From Paremcibacter congregatus (lineage in GTDB: Bacteria; Pseudomonadota; Alphaproteobacteria; Sphingomonadales; Emcibacteraceae), in the NCBI RefSeq assembly GCF_006385135.1, contig NZ_CP041025.1, forward strand, positions 2,697,501-2,761,500: a stretch of DNA of 64,000 nucleotides. The letters are read 5' to 3'. The notes below the pieces were generated by a model. That model made no database searches, was not told where the DNA came from, and worked only from the letters and a program-made list of their open reading frames with translations. This document shows positions 45,321 through 53,996 of the stretch, one piece after another; within the stretch, counting starts at the first letter, position 1; every line of letters begins with the position of its first letter. Position numbers and translations under genes: made by a program.

Positions 45321-46929
45321 TTTCTCTTGTAATTAATACGCCAAAGGGCGGCAGATAATCTGGTTCACAAGGGCTTATTCCCCTGCTGGTCAAAATTTCG
45401 CGGAAATTCTGGCGATCAATTAGTTTTTTTTCTCGGCTGAAATTAATGTGGATGTGGACAATGTGATCATCCCAACGACGGGAGAGATGCAATAATTTTT
45501 CATCCAGAGACAAGTGATCATAGTTTCCAAATGCCAGAGCCGGATTATCCCGGCACAGGAAAATCAGTTTTTGATACCAGTGCCAAAGGCTTTCCGGGTC
45601 GTTTCTCTGATCTTCCACATTGGGGGAATGCACTACATTGGCTGCCCCGATCCAGGGTTTAGATCGGCTAAACCCTGAGAAATCACTTTTATTCCAGGAC
45701 ATATATGATCTTGATTTATCCCGGCATTTTTCCAACGCATCACCATAGGCCTGCCGCTGGTTTTTGCCTTCACTCACCGCCAGATTGAAATGGTTTATCG
45801 CCTGAATATCTTTCATTTCCTCAATATTCCCAGGAATGAAATTCGACATGCCGATCTCTTCGCCAAAATATAGAAAACTCACACCTTTCGCCATCAACGT
45901 CAACGCCGCCAACGCCGCCGCCGCCGCTTGATTTTCATGGCATAGTCTGCTCATGGATCGCGCCATATCATGACTGTTAAAAAATATAGTAGGCAATCCA
46001 CTCAGATGTTTCTCCATATCTTTCAATTCCTGATAAACACGACAGATGTCGAAGCTGTCGATCGACCCCAAATTGAAATTAAACACCACATCCAGCATAT
46101 CGGGACCTTGATAGGGGGCCAGTTTCGCAAGCGCTTCGTCGCCGACTTCACCAACAAGGAAGTAGGCCGTCTTTTTTTGAGCGGCGTATTCCCTGACGAA
46201 TCCGCAGAGTTCCCTCACGCAAGGATAAATTCCCAACTGATCAATATCATTGAGATGAATCTGTTTCCCCTGCTCATCGACAGGATTTTCAGCCCCTATG
46301 CCGTCACAAGAGAGAAAATTAATGACATCAAACCGGAAACCATCAACGCCCTTGTCCAGCCAAAACCGTAACATGGCTTTCATGTCATCCCGAACGGCCT
46401 GATTCTGCCAATTCAGATCGGCCTGCTCGGGGGCGAATTTATGATAATATACCTGACTGCCGTCGGGCTCTTTCGACCAGGCCGATCCGCCAAAAAAGGA
46501 GCTCCATCCATTGGGCGCGTCCTGAAAGAAAAAATAATCGCGATATTTACTTTTCGGATCAGAGGCAGCTTCCCGGAACCATGCATGGTCTGTTGAAACG
46601 TGATTTAACACGACATCAATAATGACCTTCATACCACGCCTATGCGCCTCTTCAATGAAATGGTCAAAATCAGCTAATGTGCCAAAATCAGGGTCGACAT
46701 CAAAATAGTCGGCAACATCATAGCCGTTGTCGACCTTGGGTGAGGGATAAAATGGCGTGATCCACAAGCCATTGACGCCCAAATCCTGTAAGTAACCCAG
46801 GCGACTTGTCAGTCCGGCAAAGTCCCCGATCCCATCCCCGTTCCCGTCCTGGAAACTGGAAATATATATTTCATAAAATACGGTGTCTTGCCACCATGTC
46901 TGATTTGAAGTTGAGATCATATCATTCAC
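45304..46929 (-). CDS. GH13 alpha-glycosidase in the mannoside operon
   Basis: A 541-residue cytoplasmic enzyme of the GH13 alpha-glucosidase group: WWQDTVFYEIYISSFQDGNGDGIGD at the start in pattern, nucleophile in GFRFDVINFL (~202), acid Glu in LVGEVGDE (~255), third Asp in FNSHDMARS (~320). All three catalytic residues are present. The start is probably GTG at 46929, one base after the permease stop, with an in-frame ATG at 46920. Being in one operon with GH130 suggests that the imported sugar contains both alpha-glucosyl (or related alpha) and beta-mannosyl linkages. Alternatives are a trehalose- or sucrose-type disaccharide. Confidence 0.9.
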   Translation of the reverse strand: MNDMISTSNQTWWQDTVFYEIYISSFQDGNGDGIGDFAGLTSRLGYLQDLGVNGLWITPFYPSPKVDNGYDVADYFDVDPDFGTLADFDHFIEEAHRRGMKVIIDVVLNHVSTDHAWFREAASDPKSKYRDYFFFQDAPNGWSSFFGGSAWSKEPDGSQVYYHKFAPEQADLNWQNQAVRDDMKAMLRFWLDKGVDGFRFDVINFLSCDGIGAENPVDEQGKQIHLNDIDQLGIYPCVRELCGFVREYAAQKKTAYFLVGEVGDEALAKLAPYQGPDMLDVVFNFNLGSIDSFDICRVYQELKDMEKHLSGLPTIFFNSHDMARSMSRLCHENQAAAAALAALTLMAKGVSFLYFGEEIGMSNFIPGNIEEMKDIQAINHFNLAVSEGKNQRQAYGDALEKCRDKSRSYMSWNKSDFSGFSRSKPWIGAANVVHSPNVEDQRNDPESLWHWYQKLIFLCRDNPALAFGNYDHLSLDEKLLHLSRRWDDHIVHIHINFSREKKLIDRQNFREILTSRGISPCEPDYLPPFGVLITREIENAY

Positions 46930-46930
46930 A

Positions 46931-47779
46931 TCACTTTAAGGATAAGGACATTCCCTGCAGGAAATACCGGCGGAAAGTAATAAACAAAATGATCAGGGGT
47001 AAAGCCTGCAAGACCGAACCCGCCATGACTGGCCCCACATAAATTCCATATTGCTTACTGAAGGTCGCGAGCAATACCGACAGCGGCATTTTATCAACAT
47101 CCGATATCACAATTAATGGCCACATGAAGTTGTCCCACGTCCCCGTGAAGGTGAAGAGTGCAACAATGGCAACAATGGCTTTATTCAGGGGCAACATGAC
47201 GTTGAGTATGATTTGCTTTAGACTTGCCCGATCCAGTTTCGCCGCATCAATATAGTCATTCGGTGTCCCCCGAAAGGTTTGAGCCACCATAAATATGCCC
47301 CACCCAGACATCAGAACTGGCAAAATCATCGCGGAATAGCTGTTGATCAACCCAAGCTGTTTGATCAAGATGAACTGAGGTATGATCAGCATCATTCCCG
47401 GCACCACCATTTGGAATAATATAAAGTCGTTCATCTGTCGGCGCCCCCGGAAGTCTATTTTAGCCATCGCATAGCCGATGAAAGCACTGGTCATCACAAC
47501 AGAAGCTGTAACGGTGAGCGTCACAAAAAACGAATTGAACAGGGATTTCAAAAAAGGGCGATTTAATTTTTCTGCACTTTCAAACAGAAATTGATAATTT
47601 TCCAATGTGAACGAGCCAGAAAAAAGATCGGTATGATATATCTCAGGCGTTGGCTTCAGAGACGCCATGATCATCCAAATGTATGGATATAACCAGGTCA
47701 ACGCCAACCCATACATCAAGGTTACAATGATCCAGCTTCCCAGCTTTTTCTTTGGTAATTTTAGTTTAAAACCAATCAT
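46931..47779 (-). CDS. ABC sugar importer permease (MalG type)
   Basis: A 282-residue inner-membrane protein with six hydrophobic segments and the EAA loop typical of carbohydrate permeases (DYIDAAKLDRASLKQIILNVMLPLNK, ~190-215). The C-terminus ends in a short FLQGMSLSLK as in MalG/CUT1 permeases. It overlaps the MalF-type gene by 4 bp and is followed 1 bp later by the GH13 gene. It should form the channel with the neighbouring permease and use the ATPase at 52581. Confidence 0.92.
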   Translation of the reverse strand: MIGFKLKLPKKKLGSWIIVTLMYGLALTWLYPYIWMIMASLKPTPEIYHTDLFSGSFTLENYQFLFESAEKLNRPFLKSLFNSFFVTLTVTASVVMTSAFIGYAMAKIDFRGRRQMNDFILFQMVVPGMMLIIPQFILIKQLGLINSYSAMILPVLMSGWGIFMVAQTFRGTPNDYIDAAKLDRASLKQIILNVMLPLNKAIVAIVALFTFTGTWDNFMWPLIVISDVDKMPLSVLLATFSKQYGIYVGPVMAGSVLQALPLIILFITFRRYFLQGMSLSLK

Positions 47780-48666
47780 ACCAGCTCCACATTCTTTTCC
47801 AGAACCTTACGCATCAACTTAAGGACGGCATAACTGATTATTGCAATGATGATGGCCATCAGGGCCGCACGACCGGGTTGCAACCGATTAAAGGCTGTTT
47901 CATAGATGACAAGCATGGGCATATTGGTGCTTTCCATCGGTCCGCCGCCCGTCATCATGTAAGGCTCGGTAAAAATTCCAAACGCGACGGTAATGGCAAA
48001 AACCAAAACCATTACCAACTGAGCATTAATCATCGGCAAGGTAATTCTGAACAACCGTTTCAATGGTTTCGTATTATCCAGCTTGGCGGCATCGTAAATT
48101 TCAGGAGGAATGGCGGCAAGGCCCGAATATAGGATCAATCCATAATAGCCGACGAACTTCCATGTCACGACAAGCGAAATGGATAGCATCGCCATTGTCG
48201 GACTGGACAACCAGGGAATGGTAAAGCCAAACCACTCCAGCAGAAAGCTGTTCAATGGGCCAGTAGAGCTGAATATTTTCTCGAAAACAAGCGAATAAGC
48301 CACGCCCGAAGAAATATGCGCCAGCAGAAAGCACAATGCAATAAAGACTTTACCGCGTCCAATATGCTTCAAGCCAAACGCAAAGGCTAGTGAACAGGCC
48401 AACACAATCGGCACATAATAGATCAAAAAGCGCATGACGTTCCATAGAGATCGCCAAAACTCAAGATCCCCCAGTACGGCCACAATATTGCGTGCTCCAC
48501 TGAAGGTTGGCACATCAAAAAAGCGCCAGTCAGAAAAGGATAATATGACCAGCCAGACAAAGGGATAAGCCCAGAAAATAACATTAAACAACAGGAACGA
48601 CGCCGCCAGTGCTGCGCCAATCTGAGCTTCGTTAAATTCACCAAGTTTTATACGTCCAAGTCTCAT
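47776..48666 (-). CDS. ABC sugar importer permease (MalF type)
   Basis: A 296-residue inner-membrane protein with about six transmembrane segments and the EAA loop (PPEIYDAAKLDNTKPLKRLFRITLPM, ~185-210). It is the first permease, 2 bp after the binding-protein gene and overlapping the MalG-type gene by 4 bp. Length fits CUT1-family permeases without the extra periplasmic domain of E. coli MalF. Confidence 0.92.
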   Translation of the reverse strand: MRLGRIKLGEFNEAQIGAALAASFLLFNVIFWAYPFVWLVILSFSDWRFFDVPTFSGARNIVAVLGDLEFWRSLWNVMRFLIYYVPIVLACSLAFAFGLKHIGRGKVFIALCFLLAHISSGVAYSLVFEKIFSSTGPLNSFLLEWFGFTIPWLSSPTMAMLSISLVVTWKFVGYYGLILYSGLAAIPPEIYDAAKLDNTKPLKRLFRITLPMINAQLVMVLVFAITVAFGIFTEPYMMTGGGPMESTNMPMLVIYETAFNRLQPGRAALMAIIIAIISYAVLKLMRKVLEKNVELV

Positions 48667-48668
48667 GT

Positions 48669-49967
48669 TTAATTCACAGTATCTAGGAGTTTATTTGTCC
48701 GCCGCACCGCGTCGGCCAGCGCGTCTTTTGGTGCCTTTGTTCCAAATTTTACCGGCTCAACCATTTCATATCCCATTGTTTTTTGGACATCGATCGTATT
48801 TTCGATGAAGGCGGATGGCAGAGCGACATCAACATAAGCCGCATATTGCCTGGCAAGCGGGTGGGTATCATAAAAGGCTCTAAATATGGCGTTTTCCATC
48901 AGGTCTCCCCGCGCCGGCGGAAGGCTTGTTTTTTCAAGCCACAATAAACTGTATTCGTCTTGACTGAGCACCCAGGAGAGGAAGGCAAACGCTTCTTCTT
49001 TCACCTTACTGTTTTTGAACAAAACCAATCCCTTGCTGTCGGCAAAAGTAAATGTTTTACCTTGTCCCTCGCGCAGCACAATCATGGGACCGACGACTAT
49101 TTTTTCCAGTGTTTGCGGATACAGCCGTTCAAAAAATGGAATACTCCACGGCCCTCTCACGCCACCTACGACCAAACCTGTCGTTAAAGGATCATCACTT
49201 TCAAAGTCCAATGCCGTCCACTCACGCTTAAAAATCGTTTCCATAAACGTCAGGACAGAGAGGCCCGCAGCATTATCATAAGAGGCCTTGCCATCGGTAA
49301 TATAAGGCGCCCCACCCGAGGCCGCATAATAGAGTGATATAAAATCATACCAACGGTCGTACCAATTTTTCCCCGTGATAAGCTGCATGCCGTATTTTTG
49401 ATCCAAGGCGGCGTATTTCTCTGAAAGCTTATAGACATCATCATAGGTTCTCGGGACGTCGTCTATCCCAAGCTTTTGCAATATATCCATCCGCCACCAG
49501 ATCAAGGTCGGGTTGGAATAGAGGGGAAAGACATATTTTTTTCCTCCCTGATCCCACCCTTGTATAATTTTTTCCATACGTCTGTGTGCGATCAATTCCG
49601 GATATCCCGCCATGACCGAAAGGTCTTGCAACTGCCCCAAGGCAACCAATTGAGTGGCAAATCCGGAGAAGATATTCGTCGAGATATCAGGAGCATTGCC
49701 CGCCACAAGTGCTGTTAGAATAGCTTTCTCGGAACTTTCCACCGCCGGGATTGTCTCAAACGCCACCGGCATACCCAGGCCGCTCTCATTCCATCGGGCA
49801 ACCACAACCTTCCAGAAAGCCTCCTGCGACTCATCAGGCGCTACCCACAACCTGATCACTTTCCCCTCCGGCGCCGCTTTTGCCTTCTGATCTGAGCCGG
49901 AGCATCCGCCCACCAGAAGCGAGCTGAAGATGACAATGATATGGCTGATCTTTTTCATAAACGTCAT
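48669..49967 (-). CDS. ABC importer sugar-binding lipoprotein
   Basis: A ~432-residue family-1 solute-binding protein. The N-terminus has a lipoprotein signal with lipobox LVGGC, so it is anchored to the inner membrane facing the periplasm. The mature part shows the binding-protein pattern (VIRLWVAPDESQEAFWK, NAPDISTN, KYVFPLYSNPTLIWWRMDIL, GPWSIPF). Start choice: ATG 49967 has AAAGG close upstream; ATG 49958 is also possible; the frame remains open to 50018, inside the preceding gene. It presents the oligosaccharide to the two permeases that follow. Confidence 0.9.
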   Translation of the reverse strand: MTFMKKISHIIVIFSSLLVGGCSGSDQKAKAAPEGKVIRLWVAPDESQEAFWKVVVARWNESGLGMPVAFETIPAVESSEKAILTALVAGNAPDISTNIFSGFATQLVALGQLQDLSVMAGYPELIAHRRMEKIIQGWDQGGKKYVFPLYSNPTLIWWRMDILQKLGIDDVPRTYDDVYKLSEKYAALDQKYGMQLITGKNWYDRWYDFISLYYAASGGAPYITDGKASYDNAAGLSVLTFMETIFKREWTALDFESDDPLTTGLVVGGVRGPWSIPFFERLYPQTLEKIVVGPMIVLREGQGKTFTFADSKGLVLFKNSKVKEEAFAFLSWVLSQDEYSLLWLEKTSLPPARGDLMENAIFRAFYDTHPLARQYAAYVDVALPSAFIENTIDVQKTMGYEMVEPVKFGTKAPKDALADAVRRTNKLLDTVN

Positions 49968-49974
49968 TCGCCTT

Positions 49975-51249
49975 TTATTTCTGTAAAACCAACAAACCTT
50001 CAATGGTCGACTCCGCACCTGAATTCATATTTATTTTCACTGCGGAGTTAATCGCATCATAGGTTCTTCCCGTGGCTTGATCATACATCGCCCTCCTCGC
50101 AATATTGTCCCCTGTGAACCAGGAAGTTAACTTTGCCTGAAGGACAAGATATTTCTTATCTTGCGTGGCCTGATATGCCTCGGCTGCAGCATACACCATT
50201 GGCCGTATTCCATAGGCTATTTGTGGAAAATGTCTTTTATGGATTTCAGAATATCCGGCTTCATCTCGCCTGATTGAGAGCGATTCAACGAGGCCATTCT
50301 TGAGCAAATAAGGATAAAAATAATCAACCTCCCGCAATGCACTTTCTATATACTCTGGGTGTTTCAATTGCTGCCCCGCCAGCAACAGGGCGTAAGCCTG
50401 ACTATTTCCCCAAGCATGCCATTCATTTTCCCAACTTAGAAACATGCCGTAGGGATAGACCCCCTTGCCGCCTTTTTGCATTTGCATAATGCCTTTAGCC
50501 AACGCATTGATCATATCCAAAACGCGGCCATCTTTCTGCCGAACGTAATGCGGCAGCAGACCCATAATGGCGACGGCAGCCTGATCAGCAGCAAACTTCT
50601 GAGGCAACCAGCTAGCAACCCATATGGTGTTCTTGATTTCGGCTATCTGCTCTCCCAATGGTAGATCTCTTTTTAAGTTTACCATAAGCCGGTCAATTGA
50701 GGCTGCGATTCTATTCACCAGATCAACATCAGAGCTCACCAGACCATAAGCCACCTCAAGGCTCCATAATGCGCGAAAGGACCACCAGTTCATTTCTGCT
50801 ACCGACGTTTTATAACCCGTATTTATGGAGAGATCATGCCAAATGAAGTTATTAAAATATCCGTTATCATTCTGCATATACAAAATAAACTCGATCAACA
50901 TCTTCATCTTTTTCAGAATGGCTTTATTCGGGTGGGTTTTTAAATATCCAGCTAACATCACAATAGCCCGGGCAACATCGTCAACACAAGCAAACCCCTC
51001 AGCCGGCTCAATGGCAAAATGATAATCAGGATATTCACTGTAGATATTGACCACTGCCATTTTTGTGCCATTTATCTCCAAGGGAGCATATAAATGATTA
51101 AAATGATCAAGGTTGAACTGAAGAGGTTCAAAAATAGTTTTTTGTGAATGCGACAGCCCTGCGCTATGTGCGCCGCCTGAGACGCAAACAAAAACGCTAA
51201 GCACCAGAAAAAATGCTGTGGTGATGTTTCTCATATATTTTGAACTCAT
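49975..51249 (-). CDS. Secreted protein of unknown family, six-hairpin (alpha/alpha)-like
   Basis: A 424-residue protein with a signal peptide (cleavage near GGAHSAG). The mature chain is rich in helices with repeated Trp/Asp motifs such as FACVDDVARAIVMLAGY, MQNDNGYFNNFIW, MNWWSFRALWSLEVAYG, SWENEWHAWGNSQAYALLLAG and the closing GAESTIEGLLVLQ. The layout resembles (alpha/alpha)6 six-hairpin glycosidases and lyases, but I cannot name a GH/PL family. As first gene of the operon with the importer, it probably trims or binds the polysaccharide in the periplasm. No catalytic residue can be asserted. Two operators lie 60-110 bp upstream. Confidence 0.75.
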   Translation of the reverse strand: MSSKYMRNITTAFFLVLSVFVCVSGGAHSAGLSHSQKTIFEPLQFNLDHFNHLYAPLEINGTKMAVVNIYSEYPDYHFAIEPAEGFACVDDVARAIVMLAGYLKTHPNKAILKKMKMLIEFILYMQNDNGYFNNFIWHDLSINTGYKTSVAEMNWWSFRALWSLEVAYGLVSSDVDLVNRIAASIDRLMVNLKRDLPLGEQIAEIKNTIWVASWLPQKFAADQAAVAIMGLLPHYVRQKDGRVLDMINALAKGIMQMQKGGKGVYPYGMFLSWENEWHAWGNSQAYALLLAGQQLKHPEYIESALREVDYFYPYLLKNGLVESLSIRRDEAGYSEIHKRHFPQIAYGIRPMVYAAAEAYQATQDKKYLVLQAKLTSWFTGDNIARRAMYDQATGRTYDAINSAVKINMNSGAESTIEGLLVLQK

Positions 51250-51308
51250 TTTTTTCCACCGTATTTAGTTGCCACAGGCCATCGAGAATAGGTTATTTAT
51301 TGGCATTT

Positions 51309-51357
51309 GTTTAACGTTAAACTTAACTGTTGATTATGTCAATATTTAACGTTAAAC
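51309..51357. promoter_or_regulatory. Two TTTAACGTTAAAC operators in the divergent LacI/importer promoter
   Basis: GTTTAACGTTAAAC at 51309-51322 and TTTAACGTTAAAC at 51345-51357, centred ~36 bp apart, lie in the 262-bp region between the importer operon (starting 51249, leftward) and the LacI gene (51512, rightward). They could control both directions. Confidence 0.75.
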
Positions 51358-51511
51358 TTAATTCACTATAAATTGGAAACAGGATGTTGTACATTTTCTT
51401 TAAACGAAATATGTGCCACGAGAACAATAACCGGTAACGCTTTGCAATTTGCTTACTCTTGTGCCGCATAGGAATATATTATTGAGCCACGAAAAAGGAT
51501 TTTATAACGAC

Positions 51512-52576
51512 ATGGCCCGAAAGAAAGAGACCCTCAAGTCTATTGCTGCGAACCTCGGCATTACGCATACATCTGTTTCCAATGCCTTTATCAACCCGTC
51601 CAAAGTATCAGTCAAGCTGCGCAAAAAGATACTGGATTATGCAAAATCAGTAAATTACCACGGCCCCAATCCTGCTGCGAGATCACTAAGGACAGGTTTG
51701 TGCGGCGCCATAGGCATCATTTACAATGACCAGCTCAGTTACGCTTTCTCTGATCCACATGATATTGCTTTCCTGCGTGGCGTGTCCACGGTTTGCGAAG
51801 AAAGAGGGACAAATATTGTTCTTATTCCGTTAAAGAATAGCGACCTGGATAACTTTGAATCTCTGGACGCCATGGTAGATGGCTACATTCTAAATGCACC
51901 CTATAAGAGCAACCCAACGACCCAGCGTGCCCTCTCAAGAGGACTCCCGACCGTTGTCGTTGACTTCGAGTCTCCTCAGCATATCAGCGTGCTGACCAAT
52001 GATGCCAGTGTCATGCAGGAAATGACCTCTCACATCACCTCCCTTGGACATAGAAAGATCGGGATTATCACATTCCCTCTAAAAGAAGGCAGTCAAGCTC
52101 TATTTAGCCTTGAGAGGGAACCTGAGACTGAAAATTACGTCGTTAACCAGCGACTCCAGGGATGTCGCGCCGCCCTTCTCAACGAAGATATTGAGTTAAG
52201 CAATATTCTGGTTCAGGAAATCACCAACAGCAGAAAAGGCGGTGCAGAGGCCGCCCAAATTCTGATGAATGCTGTTCCTGATATTACGGCCCTGATCTGT
52301 TTTTCAGATCAACTGGCCTATGGCGCCATGGAAGAATGTCGCCGACGCAAGATTGATCTCCCCGGTCGCATTTCAATTACCGGGTTTGATGGCATCACCC
52401 CCTATGACCTAAGCCCTGAATTACCCGCCCTGACCACAGTGCGGCAAGACGCCGATCAAAAAGGTCGAAAAGCTGCAGAAGCGCTTCTGAACAAAGCCAG
52501 CGTTAAAAGTAATCAAATCGACATACAGGCAGAAGTAATCATTAAAGACAGTACAGCAAAAGTATGGAATTTATAG
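51512..52576 (+). CDS. LacI-family regulator (mannoside locus)
   Basis: A 354-residue repressor: N-terminal helix-turn-helix KSIAANLGITHTSVSNAFIN (~8-27), hinge with NPAARSLRTG, and a sugar-binding sensor domain (~60-354). The start at ATG 51512 follows AAGGA by 12 nt; the frame is open 21 codons further upstream but without a domain. It stands with the MalK-type ATPase gene, 4 bp away, in one unit. Five palindromes with TTTAACGTTAAA, the typical even-spaced LacI operator form with a central CG, lie at the three promoter regions of the locus, and this protein is the best reader. Confidence 0.9.
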   Translation: MARKKETLKSIAANLGITHTSVSNAFINPSKVSVKLRKKILDYAKSVNYHGPNPAARSLRTGLCGAIGIIYNDQLSYAFSDPHDIAFLRGVSTVCEERGTNIVLIPLKNSDLDNFESLDAMVDGYILNAPYKSNPTTQRALSRGLPTVVVDFESPQHISVLTNDASVMQEMTSHITSLGHRKIGIITFPLKEGSQALFSLEREPETENYVVNQRLQGCRAALLNEDIELSNILVQEITNSRKGGAEAAQILMNAVPDITALICFSDQLAYGAMEECRRRKIDLPGRISITGFDGITPYDLSPELPALTTVRQDADQKGRKAAEALLNKASVKSNQIDIQAEVIIKDSTAKVWNL

Positions 52577-52580
52577 AAAC

Positions 52581-53738
52581 ATGGCTAACTTAACCATTAA
52601 AGACCTTGTTAAAACCTACATTGAAGATGAAATCATCCATGACATTAATTTTGATATTCAGTCTGGTGAATTTATCGTCCTTGTCGGACCCTCCGGCTGT
52701 GGAAAATCCACAATTCTGAGAATGATCGCCGGGTTGGAAGAAGTCACTTCCGGTCAAATATTCATTGATGATGTGGACGTAACAAATACAGCGCCTTCGA
52801 AAAGAGGCGTTGCGATGGTATTTCAATCTTATGCCCTCTACCCTCACATGACCGTCAGGGAAAATCTAAGTTTTGGCCTGAAAAATATGAAACTTGATAA
52901 GGCATATATCGATCAACATATCACTCACGTCGCCGACATATTGCAACTGAGTGAGTATCTCGACCGCTTGCCCAGCCACCTTTCAGGTGGACAGAGACAG
53001 CGGGTTGCTATTGGACGTACGATCGTTCGCGATCCAAAAATATTTCTGTTTGACGAACCCCTGTCAAATCTTGATACAGAATTACGCGTACAGATGCGCC
53101 ATGAATTGTCAAAATTACATAAAAAGTTAAAAAGTACGATGATTTATGTGACGCACGATCAAATAGAGGCCATGACCTTGGCAGATAGAATAGTTGTTTT
53201 GGATCAGGGTAGAATTTCTCAAATGGGAACGCCATTGGAGCTCTATAATCACCCAAAGAATATTTTTACAGCAAGCTTCATTGGCAGTCCAAAAATCAAT
53301 TTACTTGATGGTAAAGTAATGGATAGCCAACACGGAAAAACACTTGTTAACCTGGACGGTGGTATAAATATATGCCTGAACAAGCATTACCCTCTGATAG
53401 AGGTTGGTGACACTATAACGCTTGGTTTACGACCAGAACATATACATGCTCACCTCAAGTCAGGCGATGTTATTTTAGAAGTACAACCGCATGCCATAGA
53501 AAACCTGGGGGATTCAACATACGTCTATGCCAAACTTCAGAATCACTCAGACATCCGTGTGAAGCTCCAAGGGCAAAATACATTTAATAGTCAAAATGTT
53601 ATTACCCTCGGCATCAATCCAAATGACATTTTGCTCTTTGACCAGAAGGGTGACGCGATTATTCCTTCAGGAACAGCCCACCCTGCCCCATCGGAAGATT
53701 TAGAGAATTCATCCTCGATGAGACAAAAGGTATCATAG
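52581..53738 (+). CDS. ABC sugar importer ATPase (MalK/UgpC type)
   Basis: A 385-residue ATP-binding protein. Walker A GPSGCGKST (~38-46), Q-loop in VFQSYALYPHMT, signature LSGGQRQRVAIGR (~134-146), Walker B IFLFDEPLSNLD, switch His in YVTHDQIEAMTLADR. A C-terminal OB-type regulatory domain (~240-370) contains GLRPEH, as in MalK/UgpC. It should drive the MalFG-type permeases at 46931-48666. The importer is thus split between two divergent units. It begins 4 bp after the LacI gene. Confidence 0.93.
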   Translation: MANLTIKDLVKTYIEDEIIHDINFDIQSGEFIVLVGPSGCGKSTILRMIAGLEEVTSGQIFIDDVDVTNTAPSKRGVAMVFQSYALYPHMTVRENLSFGLKNMKLDKAYIDQHITHVADILQLSEYLDRLPSHLSGGQRQRVAIGRTIVRDPKIFLFDEPLSNLDTELRVQMRHELSKLHKKLKSTMIYVTHDQIEAMTLADRIVVLDQGRISQMGTPLELYNHPKNIFTASFIGSPKINLLDGKVMDSQHGKTLVNLDGGINICLNKHYPLIEVGDTITLGLRPEHIHAHLKSGDVILEVQPHAIENLGDSTYVYAKLQNHSDIRVKLQGQNTFNSQNVITLGINPNDILLFDQKGDAIIPSGTAHPAPSEDLENSSSMRQKVS

Positions 53739-53851
53739 CATGTGGATACGACAATCACGTCCCTCTTTCTAAGCATGACATCTTCCTCCTTTTAAAATAT
53801 TTTTCAATATTTACATGATTTATTACAAAATTCTCCCTTGCGTCTTACTTT

Positions 53852-53865
53852 GTTTAACGTTAAAC
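53852..53865. promoter_or_regulatory. GTTTAACGTTAAAC operator before pgi
   Basis: A perfect 14-bp palindrome identical to 43219 and 51309, located 145 bp upstream of the chosen pgi start. It suggests that glucose-6-phosphate isomerase is made together with the mannoside locus. The remaining sequence 53739-53996 is AT-rich and holds no gene. Confidence 0.7.
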
Positions 53866-53996
53866 TTAATGCGATATCTTCCTTACATCACGGATAGATG
53901 ATCTTTAACCAAATACTTCCTTTCCACTATTCGTCCTCAACTCAGGAAGATGGGAGTGATAGCCCCCCCTCTTCCTCTTTTTCTTGGTACAAGCTT

